Positions 18,642 through 26,464 of a DNA stretch of 64,000 nt are shown here, piece by piece. Origin of the DNA: an uncultured Mollicutes bacterium (GTDB lineage: Bacteria > Bacillota_I > Bacilli_A > RFN20 > CAG-826); assembly GCA_900540385.1 (NCBI GenBank), contig UQFY01000003.1:1-64000 (forward strand), given 5' to 3'. The position numbers and the translations under genes were made by a program. The notes under the pieces were generated by a model. That model was given only the letters and a program-made list of their open reading frames with translations, searched no databases and had not been told where the DNA came from. Numbering within the stretch: the stretch's first letter is position 1; each line of letters starts with the position of its first letter.

Positions 18642-19229
18642 ATGGACGAATTAGCAACCATTGTAGCCGAAAATTTAGCCTCCTTAAGAAAAGAAAAGCA
18701 TCTTACCCAACAAGAATTAGCTGAGAAGATTGGTTATTCCGATAAGTTGGTTTCCAAATGGGAATTAGGCAAAGCCATTCCTTCCGTTGATAAGTTAATG
18801 CAACTATCCACTTTTTACGGCGTCTCTTTAGATGCAATTGTTACTAAAGACGGTTGCAAGAAGATAGTTCAAAACAAGCAAAAAGATAAAAACATGGCGA
18901 ATAAAGTCGTCATCATGGCGATGGTCGGAGCATTCTTTCTCTTTGTCGCTGTAGCTATCTTCATTAATTCCTTGTTCACAGGCTCTAAACCAAATTGGAT
19001 TGCTTTCCTCTATATAATACCTGCTATTTGTTTAATTGATGGCGTACTAGATTTCCGTTTTTATGGAAAGAATTTAGCCCTTTGGATCCTGTTATCAATT
19101 TTTATTTGGGGCTTACTTTTTTCCGTCGCAATCCACTTCTACTATTACTATGAACAAAATATTTTCTATATTCTCTTAATCGGAATTCCTCTTCAAATTG
19201 TCGTTGCATTATTTAGTCAATTTAAATAA
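18642..19229 (+). CDS. Membrane-anchored XRE-family transcriptional regulator
   Basis: 195 residues. Residues about 8-62 are an XRE/Cro helix-turn-helix (LRKEKHLTQQELAEKIGYSD, then VSKWELGKAIPSVDKLMQLS). A charged linker and about four transmembrane helices (from about 88 to the end) follow. This HTH-plus-membrane layout is common in Firmicutes, where the domain may sense envelope state or a bound partner. Divergent from the three-gene surface operon, which is the obvious target. No Shine-Dalgarno; likely leaderless. The downstream AT-rich stretch repeats ATTTAGTCAATTTA (19211 and 19270). Confidence 0.88.
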   Translation: MDELATIVAENLASLRKEKHLTQQELAEKIGYSDKLVSKWELGKAIPSVDKLMQLSTFYGVSLDAIVTKDGCKKIVQNKQKDKNMANKVVIMAMVGAFFLFVAVAIFINSLFTGSKPNWIAFLYIIPAICLIDGVLDFRFYGKNLALWILLSIFIWGLLFSVAIHFYYYYEQNIFYILLIGIPLQIVVALFSQFK

Positions 19230-19374
19230 AGCATTTTGTTTTTTAATTTCTAAAATTTTGTTTTTTACTATTTAGTCAATTTATTTTATTTCGTTTAGAC
19301 GGATTCTTTTGTAATTGTAACCAGATATCCATTAAAAGCATGGAAACATTCTCTTTTTTAAAAGAGCCCTAAAT

Positions 19375-19401
19375 AAAAAACGACATTTTTTGTCGTTTTT
19401 T
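19375..19401. terminator. Bidirectional terminator between XRE gene and pepC
   Basis: ACGACA (19380-19385) pairs with TGTCGT (19391-19396), with A-run on the left and T-run on the right, so it works for both convergent genes. Confidence 0.85.
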
Positions 19402-19440
19402 ATCGATAACATCTATATTTTAAGGAATTTGTTCTAATTA

Positions 19441-20781
19441 TTAGTCTGCTAAAGTCCCCATTGGATCCCATGGATGTAAGTGAATTGGCTCTTTTGAGGA
19501 GGCTTCTAATTCTTCTTTTGTGAGGTATTTCTTCAAAACAACGGCCTGGTAAGCGAAGTGATCGAAGAAAGAAGAGCTCATAACGTAATAGCCCTTATCG
19601 CCATTATCAGCTCCCCAACTATTTTCAATCTTCCATTTTGTTGGTATGCTATCAGCGAGATTCACACCGGTTAAAACCATAGCATGGTTCATCGCCGACG
19701 CTTTAAAATCAAGCATTTCAGCTTTATCGAATTGGATATCAAAGCCAAAAGAATTTGCATAATCGAAGGCCTTATCATTCCAGGCTGGGGTATTTCTATC
19801 ACGGTAGAAAGAAACGTCGCTTCCAAACCAAACCACTTCATTGTCGGATAATTGTTGAACGATGATTTCTTTAATACGTTCCATTGGTAAATTTAAGTGA
19901 TTGATTTTCTTTCCTTCGATAACATTTCCAAGATAATCAATCGTATAGTTCTTTAAATATGGCTTATCCAAGGTTGGTGAATGAATCAAAGACTGATATT
20001 CATCAATTTTATTTCCGATATATTTTTCAAAGAACGCTTTTGGAGTGAGATTTCTCTCAACATGATATCCATCTTTATTGCAGTATTCGAAATCAAAGGT
20101 TTTTGGAGGGAGGCCAAAACAATTTAAAAAGAAGAAATAGATCTTTTGGATAGTCTCTTCTTTTAATTCTCTGGCTTCTGTTTCTTTTCCATCAACTAAA
20201 AGAGTGTGGGCTTTGGCAGCAAAATTACGGATTACAGCATTAACGATAGCGTCCGATTCCCTTGTGTTTTCAGATTGGCAGGTTTCAGGAAAGGCCGCTT
20301 TAGGCATAACGCCGTATTTCTTAACGAGGTTAACAAACATATCCCATTGTCCTCCATCAGAAACTGGTTCTTGAAGAATATAGGCAAGCTCTCTATCGTC
20401 ATGGTCTCTTTTGGCCAATTGAAGAAGGCTTTCTAAGGCAAAGTTTGCTTTTTCAATCTTATCAAATAAGGATATATAGTTTTGAGACAATTCAAAATTG
20501 CTTAAACCACATTCCTTTGCAATGATCTCTCTTAAAACATTCAAACCAGCGAAAATCCAGCAACGACCAGATTGTCTTTGATCGGCTACTGGCAAGGTTT
20601 TGATGTCGATGGAGAATTTGGTGTCCACGTCTTTTAAAGAAGCACTATCGAAAATTACATTCGAGATAGAGTTTCTCGCTAAAGCGTGGCGCATTAGGAG
20701 ATTGGTCTTATCTTTATCGTATTCATTACGAATTTCTTCGGTGCGTCTGAGATCTAATGCACCAATTTGTTTTTCATTCAT
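19441..20781 (-). CDS. pepC: Aminopeptidase C (bleomycin hydrolase family)
   Basis: Cytoplasmic papain-type cysteine aminopeptidase that trims short peptides. The catalytic Cys74 is in DQRQSGRCWIFAG, the His is in MNHAMVLTGV (about 365) and the Asn is in IENSWG (about 388). The C-terminus PWDPMGTLAD is the family hallmark whose last residues reach into the active site and make it an aminopeptidase. The 446 residues match the usual length. Divergent from pepT, which takes over tripeptides, so the two form a peptide-use locus. Confidence 0.96.
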   Translation of the reverse strand: MNEKQIGALDLRRTEEIRNEYDKDKTNLLMRHALARNSISNVIFDSASLKDVDTKFSIDIKTLPVADQRQSGRCWIFAGLNVLREIIAKECGLSNFELSQNYISLFDKIEKANFALESLLQLAKRDHDDRELAYILQEPVSDGGQWDMFVNLVKKYGVMPKAAFPETCQSENTRESDAIVNAVIRNFAAKAHTLLVDGKETEARELKEETIQKIYFFFLNCFGLPPKTFDFEYCNKDGYHVERNLTPKAFFEKYIGNKIDEYQSLIHSPTLDKPYLKNYTIDYLGNVIEGKKINHLNLPMERIKEIIVQQLSDNEVVWFGSDVSFYRDRNTPAWNDKAFDYANSFGFDIQFDKAEMLDFKASAMNHAMVLTGVNLADSIPTKWKIENSWGADNGDKGYYVMSSSFFDHFAYQAVVLKKYLTKEELEASSKEPIHLHPWDPMGTLAD

Positions 20782-20906
20782 AGTTTTATCCTTTCCTAGT
20801 TAGAAATAACTTACTTATTGTCTTCTAAACTGTTCTTATTTTCAATAAGATACATTGTTAGAGTATGCCTTTAAGGGTAGAATATCCATGGAAAAGAGGT
20901 TTATTT

Positions 20907-22112
20907 ATGGAAATTGATGAGAATTTAGAAAGATTTCTAACTTACGTAAAGATTGATACTCAATCAGACGATACATCAAATAGCACGCCAAGTGCGACGA
21001 AGGAATTAGATTTAGCACGTCAGCTTATGAAAGAGCTTGATGAACTAGGAATTCCTAATGAACTAGATGAATATGGTCGTGTTTATGCCCATTTAGACGG
21101 TGAGAAAAATCTTCAAACCATCGGCTTAAATTCTCATATGGATACGGCTTTGGAGTGTTCCGGAAAGAACGTAAAACCACAAATCCATGAGAATTATGAT
21201 GGAAAAGATATTGCTTTAAACGATGAATACACTCTTTCTCCAAAAGATTTCCCTGAACTTTTAAACCATATTGGTGATACTCTTGTCACAACCTCTGGCG
21301 ACACCTTATTAGGTGGAGATGATAAAGCGGGAGTCGCTATTATCATGTCTGTCTTAGCTTATTATGTGAAACATCCTGAGGTGAAGCATCACCCAATTGC
21401 CATTCTTTTTACCCCTGATGAAGAAATTGGCCGCGGGCCAGAACATTTTGACGCCAAGAAGTTCGGTGCCGAATTTGCCTATACCATTGATGGAGATTTC
21501 CCAACTCATATCGATATCGATAATTTCAACGCTTCCCATGCAGATTTATCTTTCTATGGGGTTGGAATTCATCCAGGAGAGGCAAAAGGCAAAATGATTA
21601 ACGCCATCCGTTTAGCTGAAGAATTTGACTCTCTTCTTGATGCTAATGAAAAGCCTGAATACACCGATGGATATAATGGTTTTAATCACATTCTCTCTTT
21701 CCAAGGAGATGCAACCGAAGCGCACCTTCATTACATCATCCGCAATCACGATAGAAATTTGCTCACAAAACAAAAATATGAATTTGTCATTGCCAAGGAA
21801 TTTTTGGATAAGAAATACCCAAACGCCAAGATTGAATTAGAAATTCATGACGATTATCGAAACATGAAAGAAATCCTCGATAAAGACCCACGTGCTGTTG
21901 AACATGCTAAAAAGGTCTTCCGTTCTTTAGGGATTGAGCCTGTTTCTCTCCCTGTAAGAGGAGGAACCGATGGAGCGACATTCTCTTTCTTAGGTTGTCC
22001 GACACCAAACTTGGGAACTGGATCCTATAATCATCATGGACGTTTCGAATATCTCTCCGTCCGCGATTTCAATCAAATGTTTGAGATTGTTAAAGCCATC
22101 GTTAAAGCATAA
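20907..22112 (+). CDS. pepT: Peptidase T (tripeptide aminopeptidase, M20B)
   Basis: Dinuclear zinc peptidase releasing the N-terminal residue of tripeptides. Metal and catalytic motifs are present: NSHMDTA, LLGGDDKAGVAI, FTPDEEIGRG, YTIDGD and RGGTDGATFSFLGCPTPNL. The 401-residue length is normal. ATG 20907 (MEIDENLERFLTYVKIDTQS) has AAGAGG upstream; 14 extra in-frame residues from 20865 are not family-like. Ends at a clear terminator. Confidence 0.97.
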   Translation: MEIDENLERFLTYVKIDTQSDDTSNSTPSATKELDLARQLMKELDELGIPNELDEYGRVYAHLDGEKNLQTIGLNSHMDTALECSGKNVKPQIHENYDGKDIALNDEYTLSPKDFPELLNHIGDTLVTTSGDTLLGGDDKAGVAIIMSVLAYYVKHPEVKHHPIAILFTPDEEIGRGPEHFDAKKFGAEFAYTIDGDFPTHIDIDNFNASHADLSFYGVGIHPGEAKGKMINAIRLAEEFDSLLDANEKPEYTDGYNGFNHILSFQGDATEAHLHYIIRNHDRNLLTKQKYEFVIAKEFLDKKYPNAKIELEIHDDYRNMKEILDKDPRAVEHAKKVFRSLGIEPVSLPVRGGTDGATFSFLGCPTPNLGTGSYNHHGRFEYLSVRDFNQMFEIVKAIVKA

Positions 22113-22115
22113 AGA

Positions 22116-22140
22116 AAAGGTCAGCTCGGCTGACCTTTAT
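22116..22140 (+). terminator. Intrinsic terminator after pepT
   Basis: AAAGGTCAGC (22116-22125), loop TCG, GCTGACCTTT (22129-22138). The T-run is short. Confidence 0.8.
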
Positions 22141-22148
22141 TCACGTTT

Positions 22149-22223
22149 TGGCTGGGGTGACTGGGATCGGACCAGTGTATCTCGGATTCAGAGTCCGATG
22201 CCTTACCACTTGGCTACACCCCA
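22149..22223 (-). tRNA. tRNA-Gln (anticodon CUG)
   Basis: The cloverleaf reads on the minus strand: acceptor TGGGGTG (22223-22217) pairs with CACCCCA, then G and an encoded CCA ending at 22149. The anticodon stem TCGGA/TCCGA encloses loop CTCTGAA, so the anticodon is CTG (codon CAG). The T-arm ACTGG-TCCGATC-CCAGT is intact. CUG is the less common Gln isoacceptor, so a UUG tRNA should exist elsewhere. Confidence 0.95.
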
Positions 22224-22293
22224 AAGCGCTTAACTATTTTACTCGATATCCCCTACTTAACAAGAAGAAAAACGAAAAGGAAAGAAAGAAAAT

Positions 22294-22938
22294 ATGGAAC
22301 AGAAAAAAGAAAAAGCGACGATGATTGCGCTCGGTGGAGGTTCAGGGAGTGGCAAAACCACGATTGTGAAACGTCTTTTGAAAGAATTTCCTGAGGCCTC
22401 TTTCTTCTCTTATGATTCCTACTACAAATCCTTCCCCGAAATGCCATTCGAGAAACGTTGTGAGCTTAATTTCGATGATCCCGCCATTCTTGATGAAGAA
22501 CTCTTTAAAAAACATCTTCGCATGATTCGTGAAGGAAACGAAATTCATGTTCCAGTTTATGATTTTCCTCTTCATTTAAGGAAAGAAGGAGTTTTCACGA
22601 CCATAAAGCCTTCCAAACTCGTCTTCGTTGATGGTGTTCTTATCTATACTTTACCTGACGCAAAGAGCTTCTTTGATTATTGCATCTACGTTGATTGCGA
22701 TGCAGATATCCGTCTTGCTCGAAGAATTCTCCGTGATAGTGAAGAAAGGGGAAGAACCCCTCGTTCGGTTATCGAGCAATATTTGAGCACTGTTAAGCCG
22801 ATGCACCAAAAATATGTCGAAAAAGGTCGTTATTTAGCAGATTACATCTATTTGAATTCCTCTAACGACGGTTTAGAGGAAAAAGAGGTCCAAGTCCTCC
22901 TCAACAAATTAAAAGAGGTGATTGGAAATGATCATTGA
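22294..22938 (+). CDS. Uridine kinase-like P-loop kinase
   Basis: 214 residues with Walker A GGSGSGKT (15-22), then SYDSYYKSF and a conserved FVDGVLIY, which resemble uridine kinase/phosphoribulokinase-family nucleoside kinases that phosphorylate uridine or cytidine. The LARRILRDSEERGRTPRSVI lid region is typical of Udk. Some Udk landmarks (DHP.AFD) are altered to LNFDDPAILDEE, so substrate is not certain. The stop overlaps the next gene by 11 bases, indicating coupling. Cytoplasmic. Confidence 0.85.
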   Translation: MEQKKEKATMIALGGGSGSGKTTIVKRLLKEFPEASFFSYDSYYKSFPEMPFEKRCELNFDDPAILDEELFKKHLRMIREGNEIHVPVYDFPLHLRKEGVFTTIKPSKLVFVDGVLIYTLPDAKSFFDYCIYVDCDADIRLARRILRDSEERGRTPRSVIEQYLSTVKPMHQKYVEKGRYLADYIYLNSSNDGLEEKEVQVLLNKLKEVIGNDH

Positions 22939-23731
22939 TACTCATGCCCATCTAGCATCTTGGCCAAGCGTTTCTCTTTGCAAGAAGAATCTTCTTTCAA
23001 GCATGGAGAAATATCATATTAACTATGCCCTCGTAAGCCATTGCGATTGTAGTGAATTCCCTTCGATTGAGGAACGTTACCCCATCCGAAAAATCACGCA
23101 GAGAGCAGGTTTGAAAGAGTGCCTTGATTTCGCAAAAAGACACCCTGGAAAAATTGGCGTCCTTGTTTGGGTTAATCCTCATAGAGAGAAGCTTTCCCCT
23201 GCTTTTAAAAGATTGATCGAGAACAATCTAAAATACATCCACGGTTTTAAATTTCACCCCTTCGAAAGCAAACTTCAAATAAGCGACATAAAAATGAAAC
23301 CTTATCTCGATTACATTGAGAAGCTAGGTCTTCCTTTGTTAGTTCATACGGCTAAAGATGAATACTCTTCGATTACGGAACTAGGGAAAGTTGCAAAAGA
23401 GTATCCTTCTATTTCTTTTATAGCCGCTCACCTTCAATTATGTACAGATAACAAAAAAGAGGCCATGCGTGTGTTAAAAGAAAACCCAAATGTCTTTGCG
23501 GATACCGCCTGGGTTAAAGGAAAAGACACCAAGAAAGTTCTACGCGATATTGGAATAGACCGCATGTGTTTTGGAACGGATAATCCTATCGATGGAGAAG
23601 ACACCTTACAAAATCCGATCTATCAAGAATATTTCGCGAATGCCCTTCGTCTTACCAAAAAAGAAAAAGAGCATTTGATGTGTTCCAATGCTCTTAAGAT
23701 TTTCCATATCGATCCAAAGATGATTCATTAA
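22928..23731 (+). CDS. Amidohydrolase-family TIM-barrel hydrolase
   Basis: 267 residues. MIIDTHAHLASW carries the HxH metal motif; further family marks are GFKFHPFESK, LLVHTA, FIAAHLQL and MCFGTDNPIDG. This is the amidohydrolase 2 type of metal-dependent hydrolase; the substrate cannot be read from sequence. ATG 22928 with AGAGGTG upstream is preferred over TTG 22922. Translationally coupled to the P-loop kinase, so it may act in the same nucleoside-related route. Its stop abuts the stop of the convergent gene at 23732. Confidence 0.85.
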   Translation: MIIDTHAHLASWPSVSLCKKNLLSSMEKYHINYALVSHCDCSEFPSIEERYPIRKITQRAGLKECLDFAKRHPGKIGVLVWVNPHREKLSPAFKRLIENNLKYIHGFKFHPFESKLQISDIKMKPYLDYIEKLGLPLLVHTAKDEYSSITELGKVAKEYPSISFIAAHLQLCTDNKKEAMRVLKENPNVFADTAWVKGKDTKKVLRDIGIDRMCFGTDNPIDGEDTLQNPIYQEYFANALRLTKKEKEHLMCSNALKIFHIDPKMIH

Positions 23732-24376
23732 TCATTTCTTTTCGATTTGTTTGATTTCAGGATTATCAATGGCTTTGACGTCTTCCTTCTTAGGAAGCGA
23801 AGAAACGTTTTTCTTTTCTTCTTTAGCCTTCTTTTTGGAAGGTTCTTTTTCTTCTTTAGAAGGAATGGTGTTTTTAATTAAACCAGGGGCATAGCGTTCA
23901 GGATTCTCTTTTCTCCAAGCCAATTTCCACAGGGAATAAAGAGACATCGTTCCTTCAAGAACAAGTAAAACGATGGCGAAGCATTTTAAGAAATTGCCCC
24001 ATGGCTCATTTCCAACATCGAAACCAACCTTGCCTAAGAAGGAAGCAAGTAGTAACACCAAAGAAGTGATCATGTTAAAAACACGAAGGAAAAGTTTCAA
24101 AGCAAACACCACATTCACGCGAAGATAACTAAAGCCATCTTCATTACGAATAAAAGCAAGGCAAAGCACCACGATAGAAACAATCAAGGAAACAACGCCA
24201 AAACCAAGCGTCACATATAAATAGGGAACCGATGCAGAGCCATTTTCCACAATGATTCCAATTCCAGACAAAGCAAGTAAAAGCAAGCCAAACAGTCCTA
24301 AAAAGATATAAGAGAGCAAATAAAAGGTCTTTGTAATCTTGTTCTTATAGAATAGTCTTGCTTCTTTTTCTTCCAT
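23732..24376 (-). CDS. Four-helix membrane protein with charged tail, unknown function
   Basis: 214 residues with about four transmembrane helices between 15 and 140 and a C-terminal cytoplasmic tail (about 165-214) very rich in Lys and Glu (KEEKEPSKKKAKEEKK). No family recognised. GAGGATGG lies upstream of ATG 24376. Last gene of a tight three-gene operon after the metal exporter and a 55-residue gene (2-base gaps), so it may assist or regulate that transporter; this is inference. Confidence 0.75.
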   Translation of the reverse strand: MEEKEARLFYKNKITKTFYLLSYIFLGLFGLLLLALSGIGIIVENGSASVPYLYVTLGFGVVSLIVSIVVLCLAFIRNEDGFSYLRVNVVFALKLFLRVFNMITSLVLLLASFLGKVGFDVGNEPWGNFLKCFAIVLLVLEGTMSLYSLWKLAWRKENPERYAPGLIKNTIPSKEEKEPSKKKAKEEKKNVSSLPKKEDVKAIDNPEIKQIEKK

Positions 24377-24378
24377 CT

Positions 24379-24546
24379 TTATGCACCATCCTCATGATCT
24401 TTGTATTTATCCGAGCCACTTTTTCCTGCTTCAGGATCCATTTCATTCTCATGAAGCATATCGTAATCTTCGCCCGTTTGATTCATGCCTTTCTTTCGAC
24501 GATAAGGCTTGTATCCTTTTTCTCTTCTTGTTCCAAAATAAGGCAT
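24379..24546 (-). CDS. Small 55-residue hydrophilic protein in the exporter operon
   Basis: Starts MPYFGTRREKGYKPYRRKKG and ends with an acidic stretch (HENEMDPEAG to KDHEDGA). The basic first half and acidic second half give a dipolar peptide with no membrane segment. ATG 24546 has AGGA seven bases upstream. It sits exactly between two genes with 2-base gaps on each side, which strongly argues that it is translated. No family recognised. Its His/Asp/Glu-rich tail could bind metal, matching the neighbour, but that is speculation. Confidence 0.7.
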   Translation of the reverse strand: MPYFGTRREKGYKPYRRKKGMNQTGEDYDMLHENEMDPEAGKSGSDKYKDHEDGA

Positions 24547-24548
24547 AT

Positions 24549-25442
24549 CTAAATCCTAACCCAAATAAAAGAATAACCCAATATTAAAGCGAAAAAGAAA
24601 GAGAGACCAAGAATCATAAATGCTTTACCAATATGTTTCTTATTTTTCAAAAGATAAAGAGGGCCTAAACCCGCAGATGCACTTAATCCGGCTAAAAGGG
24701 CGCCGAAAGGCAAAAAGCCATCCAAATAAAGGTTGGAAATTATAACGGATGCTGCACAGTTTGGAATTAAGCCAATCAAAGTGGAAAATAAAGGAGACAG
24801 GTAGTAGTTTTGGCTCAAAAAAGAAGAAATGTTCTCTTCCCCGATTCCAAGAATCAATAAGCCAAAAACAAAGGAAATGACATAGGTATAGATGAAGATT
24901 TTGAAAGAATGGAGCAAAGGATGAAGAAGATGCTCATGCCATGGATTTTCATCTCTTTCTTTTTCGATTGGATGGTGACAACAACCGATATGAATCGTTG
25001 TTTCTCCTTCGCAAACTTCAAGATGTTTTTCAACGTTATTGCGGCTTTTCGTGGCTAGAAGGTCGACAAGGAAACCCACAAGGGCAGCAAAAACAATCTT
25101 AATTCCCACCACAAGGAATCCAACATACCATCTTCCTTGCCAATTTCCAAAAAGGATCGGCAAAGCTTCATCTGAGCAAGCAATGAAGATAGCAATCAAG
25201 GTTCCGATTGTTAAATGCCCTTTGCAATATAAATCCGCGCCAACAACAGAGATGCCACATTGAGGAATAGCCCCTGCAAGAGAGCCAAAGAAAGGAGCAA
25301 TCCCCTTCTTACTTTCCAAAAGACGAGCAATCTTATCTTCAAAGAAAGAAAGAATGAGATACAAAACAAAAGCAACGGCAAACACCTTCAAAGAGTCTAA
25401 GAGTGTATCAAGTGCTAATTCGCCAACAGTTTCCCAATTCAT
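24549..25442 (-). CDS. ArsP_2-type putative heavy-metal/manganese exporter
   Basis: 297 residues with about eight to ten hydrophobic helices. Two copies of a motif, GAIPQCGIS (about 58) and GLIPNCAAS (about 235), point to an inverted-repeat permease, as in the ArsP_2 family (annotated as putative 10TM heavy-metal exporters or manganese transporters). A cytoplasmic loop (about 143-175) is rich in Cys and His (CEGETTIHIGCCHHPIE, then HEHLLHP), a likely metal sensor or binding site. The gene seems leaderless: TATAAT lies nine bases before ATG and there is no Shine-Dalgarno. First gene of a three-gene operon. Confidence 0.8.
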   Translation of the reverse strand: MNWETVGELALDTLLDSLKVFAVAFVLYLILSFFEDKIARLLESKKGIAPFFGSLAGAIPQCGISVVGADLYCKGHLTIGTLIAIFIACSDEALPILFGNWQGRWYVGFLVVGIKIVFAALVGFLVDLLATKSRNNVEKHLEVCEGETTIHIGCCHHPIEKERDENPWHEHLLHPLLHSFKIFIYTYVISFVFGLLILGIGEENISSFLSQNYYLSPLFSTLIGLIPNCAASVIISNLYLDGFLPFGALLAGLSASAGLGPLYLLKNKKHIGKAFMILGLSFFFALILGYSFIWVRI

Positions 25443-25451
25443 AACAAAACA

Positions 25452-25457
25452 ATTATA
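25452..25457 (-). promoter_or_regulatory. -10 box of the exporter operon (near-leaderless)
   Basis: TATAAT on the minus strand, ending nine bases before the start codon at 25442. No good -35 is seen. Transcription would begin within about three bases of the ATG. Confidence 0.45.
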
Positions 25458-25575
25458 ACGTATCTTAAAGAAAGGTCATTGAGAAAGGCTTTTCAATCTT
25501 TTCTTTTTCCTTTGTTTATCGCCTTCCATTAGCATTAAATGGGCGTTTTGACTATAATGAAGAAGAGGAAAAAAT

Positions 25576-26382
25576 ATGGAAGAAAACGACGCAAAATATG
25601 ACCCTAGAATTCGTAGGGCCAAATTAAAACCGCACAAAGATTCTTCTTTTCAGAAAATCGTTGCTGTGGTCTCTGGAAAAGGTGGAGTTGGAAAATCTTT
25701 CGTGACTTCCTTATTGGCTGTTTCTTTGATGAATGAAGGCCATAAGGTTTCGATCATGGATGCTGATATTACAGGTCCTTCCATCTCGAAAACCTTTGGG
25801 GAAGATAGTTACACCTGCATGGGCGATAAAGAAGGAATTTTTCCAGCTAAAACCTCTCGTGGATTAACTTTAATCAGCTCCAATAACTTATTAGACGACC
25901 CAACGACTCCTATCGTTTGGAGAGGAAGCTTGATTTCTTCTTTGGTGGCTCAAATGTTCACGGAAGTTGTTTATGGCGAGAAAGAATTCTTGTTAATCGA
26001 TATGCCACCAGGAACAGGAGATGTTCCTCTTACCGTTTTTCAACAATTGCCAATCGATGGAATCGTCATTGTCACCTCTCCCCAAGATTTGGTCTCTGAA
26101 GTAGTTACTAAATCCATTAAGATGGCGAAGATGATGAACGTAAAAATCTTAGGCGTCGTCGAAAATATGGCCTACGTTAAATGCCCTCATTGTGGGGAAG
26201 AAATCCCTCTCTTTGGAAAAGATAACGTCCAGGATTTATTAAAGAACATGAATGTTTCTCTCCTTGACCGCTTAGGAATCGATCCGGCTCTTACTTCTCT
26301 TATCGATGAAGGGAAGATCGAAGAATATAAGGGAAACGATTTGAAAAATACCGTCCAAGCCGTTACCAATCTTCTAAAATGA
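25576..26382 (+). CDS. Mrp/ApbC-family P-loop ATPase (Fe-S cluster carrier)
   Basis: 268 residues with the deviant Walker A GKGGVGKS (34-41), MDADITGPSI, IDMPPGTGDVPL and the C-terminal CPHC pair (Cys203, Cys206) that holds a bridging Fe-S cluster in the dimer. Delivers Fe-S clusters to apoproteins in the cytoplasm. It lacks the N-terminal DUF59 domain often fused to Mrp, as in many Firmicutes. -10 box TATAAT (25553-25558) lies ahead and AGAGGAA precedes the ATG. Terminator overlaps its stop. Confidence 0.93.
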   Translation: MEENDAKYDPRIRRAKLKPHKDSSFQKIVAVVSGKGGVGKSFVTSLLAVSLMNEGHKVSIMDADITGPSISKTFGEDSYTCMGDKEGIFPAKTSRGLTLISSNNLLDDPTTPIVWRGSLISSLVAQMFTEVVYGEKEFLLIDMPPGTGDVPLTVFQQLPIDGIVIVTSPQDLVSEVVTKSIKMAKMMNVKILGVVENMAYVKCPHCGEEIPLFGKDNVQDLLKNMNVSLLDRLGIDPALTSLIDEGKIEEYKGNDLKNTVQAVTNLLK

Positions 26383-26404
26383 GCTCTTCGGAGCTCTTTT
26401 TTTG
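26381..26404 (+). terminator. Intrinsic terminator after the Mrp gene
   Basis: GAGCTC (26381-26386), TTCG tetraloop, GAGCTC (26391-26396), T-run. The first stem base is inside the TGA stop. Confidence 0.9.
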
Positions 26405-26419
26405 CTCTTTAAGGGAAGA

Positions 26420-26446
26420 AAAAAACCTAGCGGTAGGCCAGGTTCC
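26420..26446 (-). terminator. Terminator of the four-gene lipoprotein operon
   Basis: Minus strand: AACCTGGC, loop, GCTAGGTT, then a T-run. It lies about 20 bases beyond the stop at 26465. Confidence 0.8.
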
Positions 26447-26464
26447 TTTCAAAAAGAGTCTTTT

